NCBI GenBank assembly: GCA_947475855.1
Contig: CANJPN010000063.1
Span: forward strand, 1 to 16,745
Source: Bradyrhizobiaceae bacterium
GTDB taxonomy: Bacteria; Pseudomonadota; Alphaproteobacteria; Rhizobiales; Hyphomicrobiaceae
Reading direction: 5' to 3'
Length of the DNA: 16,745 bases
Part shown: positions 1 to 7,471 of the stretch, in pieces
Layout: every line of letters begins with the position of its first letter
Position numbering within the stretch: position 1 is the stretch's first letter
Position numbers and translations under genes: made by a program
Notes under the pieces: model-generated
The model's database searches: none
The model's input: only the letters and a program-made list of their open reading frames with translations
Told to the model about the DNA's origin: nothing

Positions 1-768
1 GTTGTCGGGACGGACAAGTTGTTGCTGATCTCCGCGGGCTTCCTCGGGTTTGGGCTCGTGCTCTCTCTGGCGCTGCGCAGCCTGTTCGCGGGGCGCAGCC
101 GTGATGACGAGGCGGGCGAGCCCAGGCGCAGCGGGATACTCGCGGGCGCCTCGATGGTGTGGAATTCGCCCTATTTGATGGGGATCGCACTGTGGGTGCT
201 GCTCGCCAATCTGATCTTGACCTATTTCTATCTGGAGCAGGCGAGGATCGTCGGGGCTGCGATCGTCGATCGTGCAGCTCGGGTGCAGATACTGGCACGC
301 GTGGATCTGGCGGTGAGCGTTCTGACCATCGGGTTGCAATTGTTCATGACGGGGCGGGTGATGTCGAAGCTCGGTCTTGGGCTTGCCATCGCGTGCGTCC
401 CGCTGGTGGCGATCGGTGGGTTCATCGGACTGGCGATTGCGCCGGTGGTGGGGGTCATTCTCGCGATCATGGTCGCGGAGCGCTCGCTGGGGTTCGCGTT
501 CGCCAATCCTGCTGCTCGGGTGTTATGGACGGCGGTCGACAGGGAAGCAAAGTACAAGGCACAGAGCTTTGTCGATACGGTTGTCTTCCGGGCAGGTGAT
601 GCCGGGTCCGGATGGGTGTTCGGGACGCTTTCGAAGACGCTGGGATTGGGGGGGGCGGCGATCGCCTTCGTCACAGTGCCGTTCGCGATCGGGTGGCTGA
701 TGCTCAGCTTGAAGCTGGCGCTGATGCATGGGCGGTTGGTCGAGAAACAGCCTGAAGGCGTCAAGTAG
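1..768 (+). CDS. MFS-type transporter, ATP/ADP translocase-like (Npt1/Npt2 family), C-terminal part
   Basis: The frame is open from base 1 to the TAG at 766-768, so the gene begins before the window and only about 255 C-terminal residues are visible; the TTG at 19 is not a credible start. The fragment has several strongly hydrophobic segments separated by short basic or polar loops, as in the second half of a 12-helix carrier. A segment near the C-terminus reading K-A-Q-S-F-V-D-T-V-V-F-R-A-G-D, followed by S-G-W, is what I recall from bacterial proteins annotated as ATP:ADP antiporter-like or Npt1/Npt2 nucleotide transporters. In free-living bacteria their substrate is generally not established, so nucleotide exchange is only a family label. 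The gene ends 158 bases before the hydratase gene, which has its own ribosome binding site, so they need not be co-transcribed. The membrane-carrier call is firm; the subfamily is moderately sure. Confidence 0.7.
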   Translation, partial: VVGTDKLLLISAGFLGFGLVLSLALRSLFAGRSRDDEAGEPRRSGILAGASMVWNSPYLMGIALWVLLANLILTYFYLEQARIVGAAIVDRAARVQILARVDLAVSVLTIGLQLFMTGRVMSKLGLGLAIACVPLVAIGGFIGLAIAPVVGVILAIMVAERSLGFAFANPAARVLWTAVDREAKYKAQSFVDTVVFRAGDAGSGWVFGTLSKTLGLGGAAIAFVTVPFAIGWLMLSLKLALMHGRLVEKQPEGVK

Positions 769-926
769 CGTCCGACGCGCTGTCCGGACAAGGCAGATCC
801 ACAATGCAGCCGTTGCAGGGCTGGGGGCGACACGGGGGTTTCGTTCGGCTGGGATAGCCACTAGACTTTGCCCCGGCCAACAATGAAACGGCTTTTCAAA
901 ATGCACTGATCGAGGAGAGGAAGCCT

Positions 927-1781
927 ATGCCGGATCGCAAATACAAGTACATCAAGATCGACAAGCAGGACGGCATCACCTGGGTGACGCTGAACCGGCC
1001 AGAGAAGCGCAACGCAATGAGCCCGGCGCTGCACGAGGAGATGGATCACGCGCTTTTCATCCTCGAAGACGATCCGGACACGAAGGTCGTCATTCTGCGC
1101 GGTGCCGGCGGCAATTTCTCTGCCGGTCAGGATCTCAAGGAGTTCTTCCGTGAGAACGAGGGTAAGCCGCGCCAAGGCCGCAAGGCCCGCGAGGAAGCCA
1201 ACCGGTGGCGCTGGGAGCGGCTCTATAACTACGATAAGCCCACGATCTGCATGATCGAAGGGTACTGCGTCGGCGGCGCGTTCATGCAGTTGCTCGCAAC
1301 CGACTTCGTCGTTGCTGCCGAGAACGCAACGTTCTCACTGTCGGAAGTAAACTGGGGTATCTTGCCCGGCGCGCTCGTTTCCAAGGTCGTCGCCGATGCG
1401 GTTATCTATCGTCATGCGCTCTGGTATGCCTGTCTGGGCGAGCCCTTCGATGGCGTCGAAGCAGCTCGCGTCGGCTTCATCAATCTCGCAGTGCCACACG
1501 ATAAGCTGATCGCGGAGACGGAGAACCTCGCGCGGAAGCTGATGCTGAAGAGCCCGCGCGTGCTGCGCGCGACCAAGCAGGCGATCCGGCACGTGCGAAT
1601 GATGGACTTCGGTCAGGCCTATGACTACCTCGCCGAGAAGGGCAAGGCGATCAAGGTCGGCGATCAGGAGAAATCCTACGAAACGGGCCTGTCGCAGTTC
1701 CTCGACAAGAAGGCCTACAAGCCGGTCATGGCGCCGTTCAAGCTCGGCACGATGCTGACCGACGACACGAAGAAGAAGTAG
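927..1781 (+). CDS. Enoyl-CoA hydratase/isomerase family protein, hydroxycinnamoyl-CoA hydratase/lyase-like
   Basis: This is a 284-residue crotonase-fold enzyme expected to act on a CoA thioester in the cytoplasm. Start ATG 927 follows GAGGAGAGG at 912-920. The N-terminal block N-R-P-E-K-R-N-A-M-S-P (residues 23-33) and the block around S-E-V-N-W-G-I (139-145) resemble p-hydroxycinnamoyl-CoA hydratase/lyase, the enzyme that turns feruloyl- or coumaroyl-CoA into an aromatic aldehyde and acetyl-CoA. The oxyanion-hole elements A-G-Q-D (66-69) and G-G (116-117) are present, and Glu140 aligns by eye with the catalytic Glu143 of the Pseudomonas lyase. However, the positions matching that enzyme's Ser123 and Tyr239 appear to be Met120 and Ala236, so lyase activity is doubtful; a plain hydratase for another acyl-CoA is equally possible. 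A strong terminator follows directly. The next gene downstream is a CoA-transferase, which could supply the thioester substrate (inference). Confidence 0.85.
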   Translation: MPDRKYKYIKIDKQDGITWVTLNRPEKRNAMSPALHEEMDHALFILEDDPDTKVVILRGAGGNFSAGQDLKEFFRENEGKPRQGRKAREEANRWRWERLYNYDKPTICMIEGYCVGGAFMQLLATDFVVAAENATFSLSEVNWGILPGALVSKVVADAVIYRHALWYACLGEPFDGVEAARVGFINLAVPHDKLIAETENLARKLMLKSPRVLRATKQAIRHVRMMDFGQAYDYLAEKGKAIKVGDQEKSYETGLSQFLDKKAYKPVMAPFKLGTMLTDDTKKK

Positions 1782-1795
1782 TTTTCCGAGCCTTT

Positions 1796-1854
1796 GGAGC
1801 CGGGGAGCGGGTTGCGGAGATTGGCTTCGCAATCCAACCCCGGCCTCCTTTTTT
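1796..1854 (+). terminator. Rho-independent terminator after the hydratase gene
   Basis: The left arm GGAGCCGGGG (1796-1805) pairs with CCCCGGCCTCC (1838-1848) with one bulged base. Inside it GGGTTG pairs with the CAACCC side and ATTG with CAAT around a GCTTCG loop. Six T residues follow at 1849-1854. The stem starts 15 bases after the hydratase stop codon and the T-run ends only 30 bases before the CoA-transferase start. Confidence 0.85.
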
Positions 1855-1884
1855 GCGACGTTCTTGCTTGCGGAGTTCTGGCGC

Positions 1885-3063
1885 ATGACGACCGGCCCGA
1901 TGACCGGAATTCGCCTTGTCGAATTGTCGACCATGATCACGGCGTCTTCGGCGGGTGTCATGCTCGCAGATATGGGCGCCGAGGTGATCAAGGTCGAGAA
2001 CCCGAACGGCGGGGATCCGTTTCGCAGTTTCGGGCCGAGCCGAGACTACAGCGCGCATTTCTGCTCGTACAACCGGAACAAGCGCAGCGTGGCGCTGGAT
2101 TTGCGCGCAGAAGATGGGAAGGCGGCGCTGAGCGCCTTGTTGAAGCGTGCCGACGTGTTGCTCGACAACTACCGGCCGGGGGTGCTCGAGCGGCTGGGGC
2201 TCACGCCCGATGCGCTGAAAGCGATCAATCCGCGTCTGATCCACTGCTCGATCACGGGGTTCGGACCCGATGGGCCTTACGCGATGCGGCCATCGTACAA
2301 TGCGGTGGCGCAGGCGCTCGTGGGAATGTCGAGCCTGTTCGTCGATCCGGACAAGCCGCGGATTACCGGGCCGACGATCTCCGACAACGTGTGCGGAGCG
2401 TATGCGGCGAGCGGCATTCTGGCGGCGCTCCTGGAGCGCGAACGAACGGGACGCGCGCGGCGGGTCGAAATCAACATGATCGACGCGACGCTGGCGCTGA
2501 TGCCCGATCCGTTCGGCTATCACGAGTTTCTCGGCGTCGTGTCCGATCCTTATACGAGCGCTCGAAACTCGCAGTCGTATGCGGTGGTCTGCGGCGACGG
2601 GACGCTTCTGTGCATCCATCTGTCGTCGCAGCCGCAATTCTGGGACGGTTTCGTCAAGGCATTGGAGTTGGAAGAGTTTTCAAGGGATCCGCGGGTGGCA
2701 TCCCGGATGCTGAGGATCGAGAACTACGACCTCATCGCCGAGGTTGCGGGAGAGAAGATCAAGATGAAGCCCCGCGAGCACTGGATGCGTCTGCTCGAAG
2801 AGGCTGACGTACCGTTCGCGCCAATCCTCGACGTTACGGAAGTGCCCGAGGATGAACAGGTCAAACACCTCGGATCGTTCCAAATGGTGGAACATCCCGT
2901 AAAGGGCAAGGTGCGCGTCATCATGCGGCCGATGTGGTTCGATGGAACGCGGACGGATCAGCCGATGCAGGCCCCGCCCTTGCTGGGCGAGCACACGGCT
3001 GAAGTGATGGCCGAGCTTGGGTTGCCGGTGCCCGCGTCTTCGATGGTAGCGGGCAAGGCTTAA
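1885..3063 (+). CDS. Class III (CaiB/BaiF) CoA-transferase
   Basis: This is a 392-residue cytoplasmic enzyme that moves CoA between acyl-CoA and a carboxylic acid. The opening T-G-I-R-L-V-E-L-S, then A-D-M-G-A-E-V-I-K-V-E, N-R-N-K-R-S-V-A-L-D-L and the D-N-Y-R-P-G-V-L-E-R-L-G block are typical of the CaiB/BaiF family. N-M-I-D-A holds Asp200, which aligns with the catalytic aspartate that forms the aspartyl-CoA intermediate in formyl-CoA transferase (Asp169 there). Length fits the family (about 390-430). I chose ATG 1885 because GGAG at 1872-1875 sits nine bases upstream; TTG 1864 and ATG 1900 are alternatives. A terminator lies just upstream, so expression depends on read-through or on a promoter within or next to the terminator. 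The gene converges on tctA. The acid substrate is unknown; proximity to a crotonase and a carboxylate transporter suggests activation of an imported acid (inference). Confidence 0.92.
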   Translation: MTTGPMTGIRLVELSTMITASSAGVMLADMGAEVIKVENPNGGDPFRSFGPSRDYSAHFCSYNRNKRSVALDLRAEDGKAALSALLKRADVLLDNYRPGVLERLGLTPDALKAINPRLIHCSITGFGPDGPYAMRPSYNAVAQALVGMSSLFVDPDKPRITGPTISDNVCGAYAASGILAALLERERTGRARRVEINMIDATLALMPDPFGYHEFLGVVSDPYTSARNSQSYAVVCGDGTLLCIHLSSQPQFWDGFVKALELEEFSRDPRVASRMLRIENYDLIAEVAGEKIKMKPREHWMRLLEEADVPFAPILDVTEVPEDEQVKHLGSFQMVEHPVKGKVRVIMRPMWFDGTRTDQPMQAPPLLGEHTAEVMAELGLPVPASSMVAGKA

Positions 3064-3117
3064 TCTCGGCTTCCTATTCTGGTGAGCCGCCAAGGTTCAG
3101 TTCAGCAGGTATACGAA

Positions 3118-3160
3118 AACCCCCGGCTGCGATGTGCAGCGCGGGGGTTCTTTCATTTCT
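3118..3160. terminator. Bidirectional terminator between convergent genes
   Basis: AACCCCCGGCTGC (3118-3130) and GCAGCGCGGGGGTT (3136-3149) form a stem of about 13 pairs with one bulged base and a five-base loop. On the plus strand it is followed by a T-rich stretch (CTTTCATTTCT); on the minus strand the bases A-A-A-A before the stem give a TTTT tail. It lies between the ends of the CoA-transferase gene and tctA and can serve both. Confidence 0.8.
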
Positions 3161-3186
3161 CGATATGTCGGAAGCAGGCTCCTGGA

Positions 3187-4692
3187 TCAATCGCCGGCGA
3201 ATGCTTCTTCGCGCTTGCCACGGATGTTCGGGAGGATCGCGATGACTAGAACGAGCACTGCGAGGACCAGAAGTGATCCGCTCAGCGGGCGCTCCATGAA
3301 GGTCATCATGCTGCCGCGTGATATCACGAGGGCCTGGCGCAGCTTCTCTTCCATCAGACGGCCGAGAACAAAGCCGAGGAGAAGAGGGGCGGGCTCGAGA
3401 CCGAACTTGATGAGGAAGTATCCGAACAGTCCGAACACGGCGACCATCATCACGTCGATCGGGGCGTTGTTGATCGAGTAGATGCCGATGCAGCAGAACA
3501 GCACGATCGACGGGAACATCAGACGGTAGGGGACCTTCAGCAGCTTCACCCACATACCGACGAGCGGCAAGTTGATGATCAGCAGCATGACGTTTCCGAT
3601 CCACATCGACGCGATCATGCCCCAGAAGAGCTGCGGCTGCTTCGACACGATCTGTGGACCCGGCACGATGCCGTGGATCGTCATCGCGCCGACCATCAGC
3701 GCCATCACGGCGTTGGGCGGGATGCCCAGAGTGAGGAGCGGGATGAACGAGGTCTGTGCACCGGCGTTGTTGGCCGACTCTGGACCGGCGACTCCTTCGA
3801 TGGCTCCCCGACCGAAGCGGGAGGGGTCCTTGGCCAACTTCTTTTCGATGGTATAGGCCGCGAATGGTCCGAGCACTGCTCCGTTGCCGGGCAGAATGCC
3901 GAGGCCGCCGCCTATGAACGTGCCACGCAGAATCGGGAAGGCCGACTGCTTGAGTTCGGCCCAGCCGGGCAGCAAGCGGCCGATCTTTGCATGCACGACG
4001 CCGCGCGCCTCGGGATTCTCGAGGTTCTTGAGGATTTCGGCGAAGCCGAAGATGCCCATGGCGATCGTCGTGAACTCGAGGCCGTCAGAAATCTCGTTCC
4101 AGCCGAACGTCAAGCGTTCCTCGCCGGTTTCAAGATCGGTGCCGACGGTCGACATGAGAACGCCCAAGACGATGATCGCGATGGCCTTGAGGATCGAGCC
4201 GCGCGCGAGTACGACGGCGAACATCAAGCCCAGTACCATCAGCGAGAAGTAGTCGGCAGGGCCGAACAGCAGGGCCACTTTGGTCAGAGGCACGCCGAGA
4301 GCGGCGATCATGATCGTCGCCACGGTGCCGGCGAAGAAAGAGCCTATAGCTGCGATGCCGAGAGCAATACCAGCTTGTCCGTTCTTGGCCATCTGGTGGC
4401 CGTCCAGCGTCGTCACGACCGCGGTGGCTTCGCCGGGAATGTTGACGAGAATGGCCGTGGTGGAGCCGCCATACTGCGCGCCGTAGTAGATGCCGGCGAG
4501 CATGATGAGCGCGCCGATAGGATCGATGCCAAAGGTCAGTGGCAGCAGCATCGCGATGGTGGCGATCGGGCCGACACCCGGCAACACGCCGACCAGCGTG
4601 CCGATCATACACCCTATGAAGGCGAGACCCAGGTTTTTCCAGGAGAGCGCGACGGAGAAGCCGAGCCCGAGATTGGAGATGATTTCTTCCAC
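3187..4692 (-). CDS. tctA: Tripartite tricarboxylate transporter, large membrane subunit TctA
   Basis: This is a 501-residue inner-membrane protein with about a dozen hydrophobic helices, the ion-coupled permease of a TTT carboxylate uptake system. The family hallmarks are present: G-V-L-P-G-V-G-P (residues 35-42) in the first half, Y-G-G-S-T-T-A-I-L-V-N-I-P-G-E-A (74-89), and in the second half the inverted-repeat counterpart G-I-L-P-G-N-G-A followed by A-N-N-A-G-A-Q-T-S-F-I-P-L-L-T-L-G-I-P. Length matches TctA (about 500). The start is GTG at 4692-4690; GAGGG, which overlaps the tctB stop, is its ribosome binding site, and the N-terminus has the usual L-G-L-G-F-S-V-A-L form. The gap to tctB is ten bases, so the two are co-transcribed and probably translationally coupled. 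Substrates of the family include citrate, tartrate, terephthalate and other carboxylates; this one cannot be assigned. No tctC gene lies beside it. Confidence 0.95.
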   Translation of the reverse strand: MEEIISNLGLGFSVALSWKNLGLAFIGCMIGTLVGVLPGVGPIATIAMLLPLTFGIDPIGALIMLAGIYYGAQYGGSTTAILVNIPGEATAVVTTLDGHQMAKNGQAGIALGIAAIGSFFAGTVATIMIAALGVPLTKVALLFGPADYFSLMVLGLMFAVVLARGSILKAIAIIVLGVLMSTVGTDLETGEERLTFGWNEISDGLEFTTIAMGIFGFAEILKNLENPEARGVVHAKIGRLLPGWAELKQSAFPILRGTFIGGGLGILPGNGAVLGPFAAYTIEKKLAKDPSRFGRGAIEGVAGPESANNAGAQTSFIPLLTLGIPPNAVMALMVGAMTIHGIVPGPQIVSKQPQLFWGMIASMWIGNVMLLIINLPLVGMWVKLLKVPYRLMFPSIVLFCCIGIYSINNAPIDVMMVAVFGLFGYFLIKFGLEPAPLLLGFVLGRLMEEKLRQALVISRGSMMTFMERPLSGSLLVLAVLVLVIAILPNIRGKREEAFAGD

Positions 4693-4702
4693 GGGGAGGC
4701 CC

Positions 4703-5383
4703 TCAGAATTTGATGGTGTCGACGCCCGGGATGTAAGGCATCTGTGTTGGCCAAATTGGTATCGGAAGCTTCAGGCCATAACTGAATAGGCCAATGCAGG
4801 CGACAGTCATCACGACCCCGAATATGATGACTTCAATCCATTTCGTATCACGGTCTGCGAACGCGGAGACCACGACTGCCAGCGGGCCCGCCACGATCAG
4901 CCCGAGGGGGCGGATGGTCCAGCCGAACAGCAATGCCGAGCCGAGCACGAAGATGATGCCGCGGATCGACCAGCGATCCAGGCCCTCACCCTTCTTGAAG
5001 AGAGCGTTGATCACCAAGATCAGACCGAGCGCCGCGACGATAAAGCCGGTCGCGCGCGGCATCATGCCGGGACCGACGCCTGTCGTGGTCTTGAAGTTCA
5101 GGTTCATCGTGCCGGCGATGCCGATCACGGCGAGCACGATCAGGAACATGCCGCCGGCATAGTCCTGCATGGCCTTGAACGGGAGGAAGCTCGGCAGCAG
5201 CAGGGCGAGACCGGTGATCCCCATCGCCCAGGCTGCGGCTTGATGCAAGCTGAACGGCAAGCCGAACGACGGCGCCATGTATCCGAGCACAGCGATTGCG
5301 ATGAGCAATAAGCCGAAAGAAACGCCTAGGGCGGAGAACCGGGAGCCCGAGTCCGGTTCGGAATCGATTGATGGCGAGGACAT
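4703..5383 (-). CDS. tctB: Tripartite tricarboxylate transporter, small membrane subunit TctB
   Basis: This 226-residue membrane protein is the small subunit that pairs with TctA in the inner membrane. ATG 5383 follows AAGGGAGAAG, a good ribosome binding site. A polar, acidic N-terminal tail of about 15 residues precedes several hydrophobic helices (roughly 17-41, 48-68, 76-95, 108-130, 135-165 and 180-200). The segment G-V-G-P-G-M-M-P-R-A between helices fits the G-P-G-x-x-P signature commonly seen in TctB. TctB is poorly conserved in general, so identification rests on topology, this motif and its position directly upstream of tctA with a ten-base gap. It is longer than the usual 140-160 residues because of extra helices. 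It is the first gene of the tctBA unit; its promoter should lie in the spacer shared with the divergent dehydrogenase gene. Confidence 0.88.
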   Translation of the reverse strand: MSSPSIDSEPDSGSRFSALGVSFGLLLIAIAVLGYMAPSFGLPFSLHQAAAWAMGITGLALLLPSFLPFKAMQDYAGGMFLIVLAVIGIAGTMNLNFKTTTGVGPGMMPRATGFIVAALGLILVINALFKKGEGLDRWSIRGIIFVLGSALLFGWTIRPLGLIVAGPLAVVVSAFADRDTKWIEVIIFGVVMTVACIGLFSYGLKLPIPIWPTQMPYIPGVDTIKF

Positions 5384-5730
5384 TTCTTCTCCCTTGACGA
5401 ATTCCTCAAACGCGGGCGACGGAAGCGCCGGACGTTTGGCCGTCCCTGTCCACCAGTGCTACGGCTACGGCATACCTCTGCTGCATTCTCATCACTTGCG
5501 TGAAGGTGCGGCTAGTCCACCGGAAGGTATAGGGGAGCACCGTCCCGTGTCTATGGGCCGATGCACGACCACATGAGCCCTTCCATCCCGGTGAACGCCA
5601 TGGGACGATTGGCTGGTATTTGGGCAACACATCGCGCGGTCGTTCGACGGCGTGGCGCCGCGGCGGTCGATCAGGCTGAGCCGTTGCCCAACACTTCGGC
5701 TCCGCGCAGCGGATTGATGGAGGAACGGGC
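5384..5730. other. Divergent intergenic region between tctB and mmsB
   Basis: These 347 bases separate the starts of two divergent transcription units, so promoters for both must lie here. The ribosome binding sites at each end are clear (AAGGGAG side for tctB; GGAGGAA at 5719-5725 for mmsB). I see no convincing sigma-70 box pair, no strong operator palindrome and no credible gene; the short open frames crossing it lack ribosome binding sites and look like noise. Confidence 0.5.
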
Positions 5731-6624
5731 ATGTCGAAGATAGGTTTCATTGGCCTCGGGCTCATGGGCAATCCCATGGCCGCAAATCTCGTCAAGGCAG
5801 GACACGAGGTCGCGGGCTTCGACCTCAACGCCGCCAATCTGCAGAAGGCTGGAGGAGCGGGTGTCGGGATCGCCAAGTCGGCGGCGGATGCGGTGACGGG
5901 CGCCGATGTCGTCGTGACGATGCTGCCGGCGGGCAAGGATACGCTGGCGGTGTGGGGCGGCGGCGTGATGACGGCGGCGAAGCCGGGCACGCTGTTCATC
6001 GACAGCTCGACGATCGATGTCGGATCGGCGCGCGGCGCGCACGAGATCGCGGCGAAGGCCAAGATGTTGTCGCTCGATGCGCCGGTTTCGGGCGGCGTCG
6101 GCGGGGCGGAGGCGGGCACGCTCACGTTCATGTGCGGTGGGGCTGCCCCAGCCTTCGACAAGGCGAAGCCGGTTCTCGAGGCGATGGGCAAGAGGATCGT
6201 GCATTGCGGCGACGCCGGTGCAGGCCAAGCCGCCAAAATCTGCAACAACATGATCCTGGGGATTTCGATGATCGGTGTGTGCGAGGCGTTCGCGCTCGCT
6301 GAGAAACTGGGGCTGTCACATCAGGCGCTCTACGATGTGGCGTCGACCTCGTCGGGCCAGTGCTGGAGTTTGACGAGCTATTGTCCCGTGCCCGGTCCAG
6401 TGCCGGCCGCGCCATCGAACCGCGAGTACAAGCCGGGATTTTCGTCGGCTTTGATGCTCAAAGACCTGAAGCTCGCGCAGGAAGCGTCGTCCGCTGCCGG
6501 GGCCGTGACACCGATGGGGGCGATGGCGGCACAACTCTATGCGCTCAGCAACGCGTGGGGGCAGGCCGGAGTCGACTTCTCCGGCATCATTCATACGATC
6601 CGCGGCATGCAGGAGAAGAAGTGA
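5731..6624 (+). CDS. mmsB: 3-hydroxyisobutyrate dehydrogenase
   Basis: This 297-residue cytoplasmic beta-hydroxyacid dehydrogenase oxidises 3-hydroxyisobutyrate to methylmalonate semialdehyde with NAD, a step of valine catabolism. ATG 5731 follows GGAGGAA with five-base spacing. The N-terminal Rossmann motif G-L-G-L-M-G-N-P-M-A begins at residue 8. D-A-P-V-S-G-G (116-122) is the substrate-binding block, and Lys169 in A-A-K-I-C-N-N-M is the catalytic lysine. The later stretch with Y-C-P-V-P-G-P-V-P, Y-K-P-G-F and L-M-L-K-D-L-K-L-A is the version found in true 3-hydroxyisobutyrate dehydrogenases, distinguishing it from tartronate semialdehyde reductase or 6-phosphogluconate dehydrogenases. Length fits (295-300). 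The dehalogenase gene follows after 13 bases, so the two form an operon. No other valine-pathway gene (mmsA, hydrolase) is in view, so a different hydroxyacid substrate remains possible. Confidence 0.9.
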   Translation: MSKIGFIGLGLMGNPMAANLVKAGHEVAGFDLNAANLQKAGGAGVGIAKSAADAVTGADVVVTMLPAGKDTLAVWGGGVMTAAKPGTLFIDSSTIDVGSARGAHEIAAKAKMLSLDAPVSGGVGGAEAGTLTFMCGGAAPAFDKAKPVLEAMGKRIVHCGDAGAGQAAKICNNMILGISMIGVCEAFALAEKLGLSHQALYDVASTSSGQCWSLTSYCPVPGPVPAAPSNREYKPGFSSALMLKDLKLAQEASSAAGAVTPMGAMAAQLYALSNAWGQAGVDFSGIIHTIRGMQEKK

Positions 6625-6637
6625 GGGAGTAGGGAAG

Positions 6638-7303
6638 ATGGCGCGCTACGGGTATTTCGCGTTCGATGCCTACGGCACGTTGTTCGACGTGCATTCGGCG
6701 GCGTCAAAGTACGCGGCCGAGATCGGCCCGAACTGGGAGCGGCTGTCCCAGGTGTGGCGCGCCAAGCATCTCGAATACACCTGGATCTGGGCGGGCACCG
6801 GCCGGCACACGACGTTCTGGCAGCTCGCAGGGGACAGCCTCGATTTCGCGATCGCGTCGGTGGGTGGAGTTCCGACCGGCGTGCGCGACAAGCTGATGGC
6901 GGCATATCGCACGCTCGATGCCTACCCGGAGGTGGCGGGCGTGCTTGGTCAGTTGAAGGCGCGCGGCGCGAAGCTCGCGATCCTGACGAACGGTGATCCC
7001 GACATGATCGCCGACGCCGTGCGTTCGGCGCGGCTCGACGGCGTCTTCGATCATCTCATCACGGTGCACGAAGCCGGTATCTTCAAGCCACACCGCCAGG
7101 TCTACGATCTCGTCGCTGGGCATTTCGGGGTGGCTTTGCGCGATGTCTCGTTCCAGTCATCGAACAGGTGGGACGTGACGGCCGGGAAGGTCGCGGGGAT
7201 GCGCGCAGTCTGGGTCAACCGCTCGGGGGCGCCGGCCGAATATCCCGATACGCCGCCGGATCTGGTGGTGCGGGATCTCGCGCCGCTGGCGGTGGAGGGG
7301 TGA
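6638..7303 (+). CDS. Haloacid dehalogenase type II (2-haloacid dehalogenase-like)
   Basis: This is a 221-residue HAD-superfamily hydrolase. ATG 6638 is used because GAGGGAG at 6623-6629, overlapping the mmsB stop, has eight-base spacing; the same frame continues upstream into mmsB without a better start. By eye it aligns with L-2-haloacid dehalogenase along its length and keeps the active-site set: nucleophile Asp10 in F-D-A-Y-G-T-L-F-D, Arg41 in V-W-R-A-K-H-L-E-Y-T-W, Thr117-Asn118 in L-T-N-G (serine in the reference), Lys150, Tyr156, and S-S-N-R-W-D with Asn176 and Asp179. The reference hydrolyses L-2-haloacids to D-2-hydroxyacids through an aspartyl ester. The R-x-K-x-L-E-Y-T-W and S-S-N-x-W-D motifs are specific for type II dehalogenases rather than generic HAD phosphatases. 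Many genomic members have unknown natural substrates. Co-transcribed with mmsB. Confidence 0.88.
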   Translation: MARYGYFAFDAYGTLFDVHSAASKYAAEIGPNWERLSQVWRAKHLEYTWIWAGTGRHTTFWQLAGDSLDFAIASVGGVPTGVRDKLMAAYRTLDAYPEVAGVLGQLKARGAKLAILTNGDPDMIADAVRSARLDGVFDHLITVHEAGIFKPHRQVYDLVAGHFGVALRDVSFQSSNRWDVTAGKVAGMRAVWVNRSGAPAEYPDTPPDLVVRDLAPLAVEG

Positions 7304-7334
7304 AGGCGGGGCGGCGCGTGTGTGGTGAGCGATG

Positions 7335-7399
7335 ATGGCCTGGCGGCCATGCGAGGGGCTATCCGCCCCTTCGCGATCCCCGACCAGGGCCGGCCCTGG
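7335..7399. repeat. Cluster of three adjacent palindromes
   Basis: ATGGCC-tggc-GGCCAT spans 7335-7350. GCGAGGGGC and GCCCCTTCGC at 7351-7374 form a second hairpin with one bulge and a five-base loop. CCAGGGCCGGCCCTGG at 7384-7399 is a perfect 16-base palindrome. They sit end to end just after the dehalogenase gene. No T-run follows, so they look more like repetitive extragenic palindromes than a classical terminator. Confidence 0.7.
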
Positions 7400-7471
7400 A
7401 CCCGCGTTTTGGGGTGTGGTCGTTGAGGGGTCGCCGAGGGTCAATCGCAGAAGCGCCGAGGCGCGCAATTT

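Noticed and set aside
781..790. Perfect 10-base palindrome TGTCCGGACA ahead of the hydratase gene as an operator
   Set aside because: A palindrome this short is expected by chance about once per kilobase, and there is no second copy or neighbouring regulator to support it.
228..833. Long minus-strand open frame opposite the transporter fragment
   Set aside because: Antisense to a clearly coding hydrophobic protein in GC-rich DNA; its translation is rich in Pro/Arg/Ser/Thr with no domain and no ribosome binding site.
3673..4713. Plus-strand open frame of 346 codons opposite tctA
   Set aside because: It is a shadow of tctA: long antisense frames are common in GC-rich coding DNA, and the charged, low-complexity translation has no recognisable domain.
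5406..6251. Minus-strand frame covering the tctB-mmsB spacer and the start of mmsB
   Set aside because: Mostly antisense to mmsB, no ribosome binding site, Pro/Ala/Ser-rich translation; not a missing tctC, which would be about 320 residues with a signal peptide.
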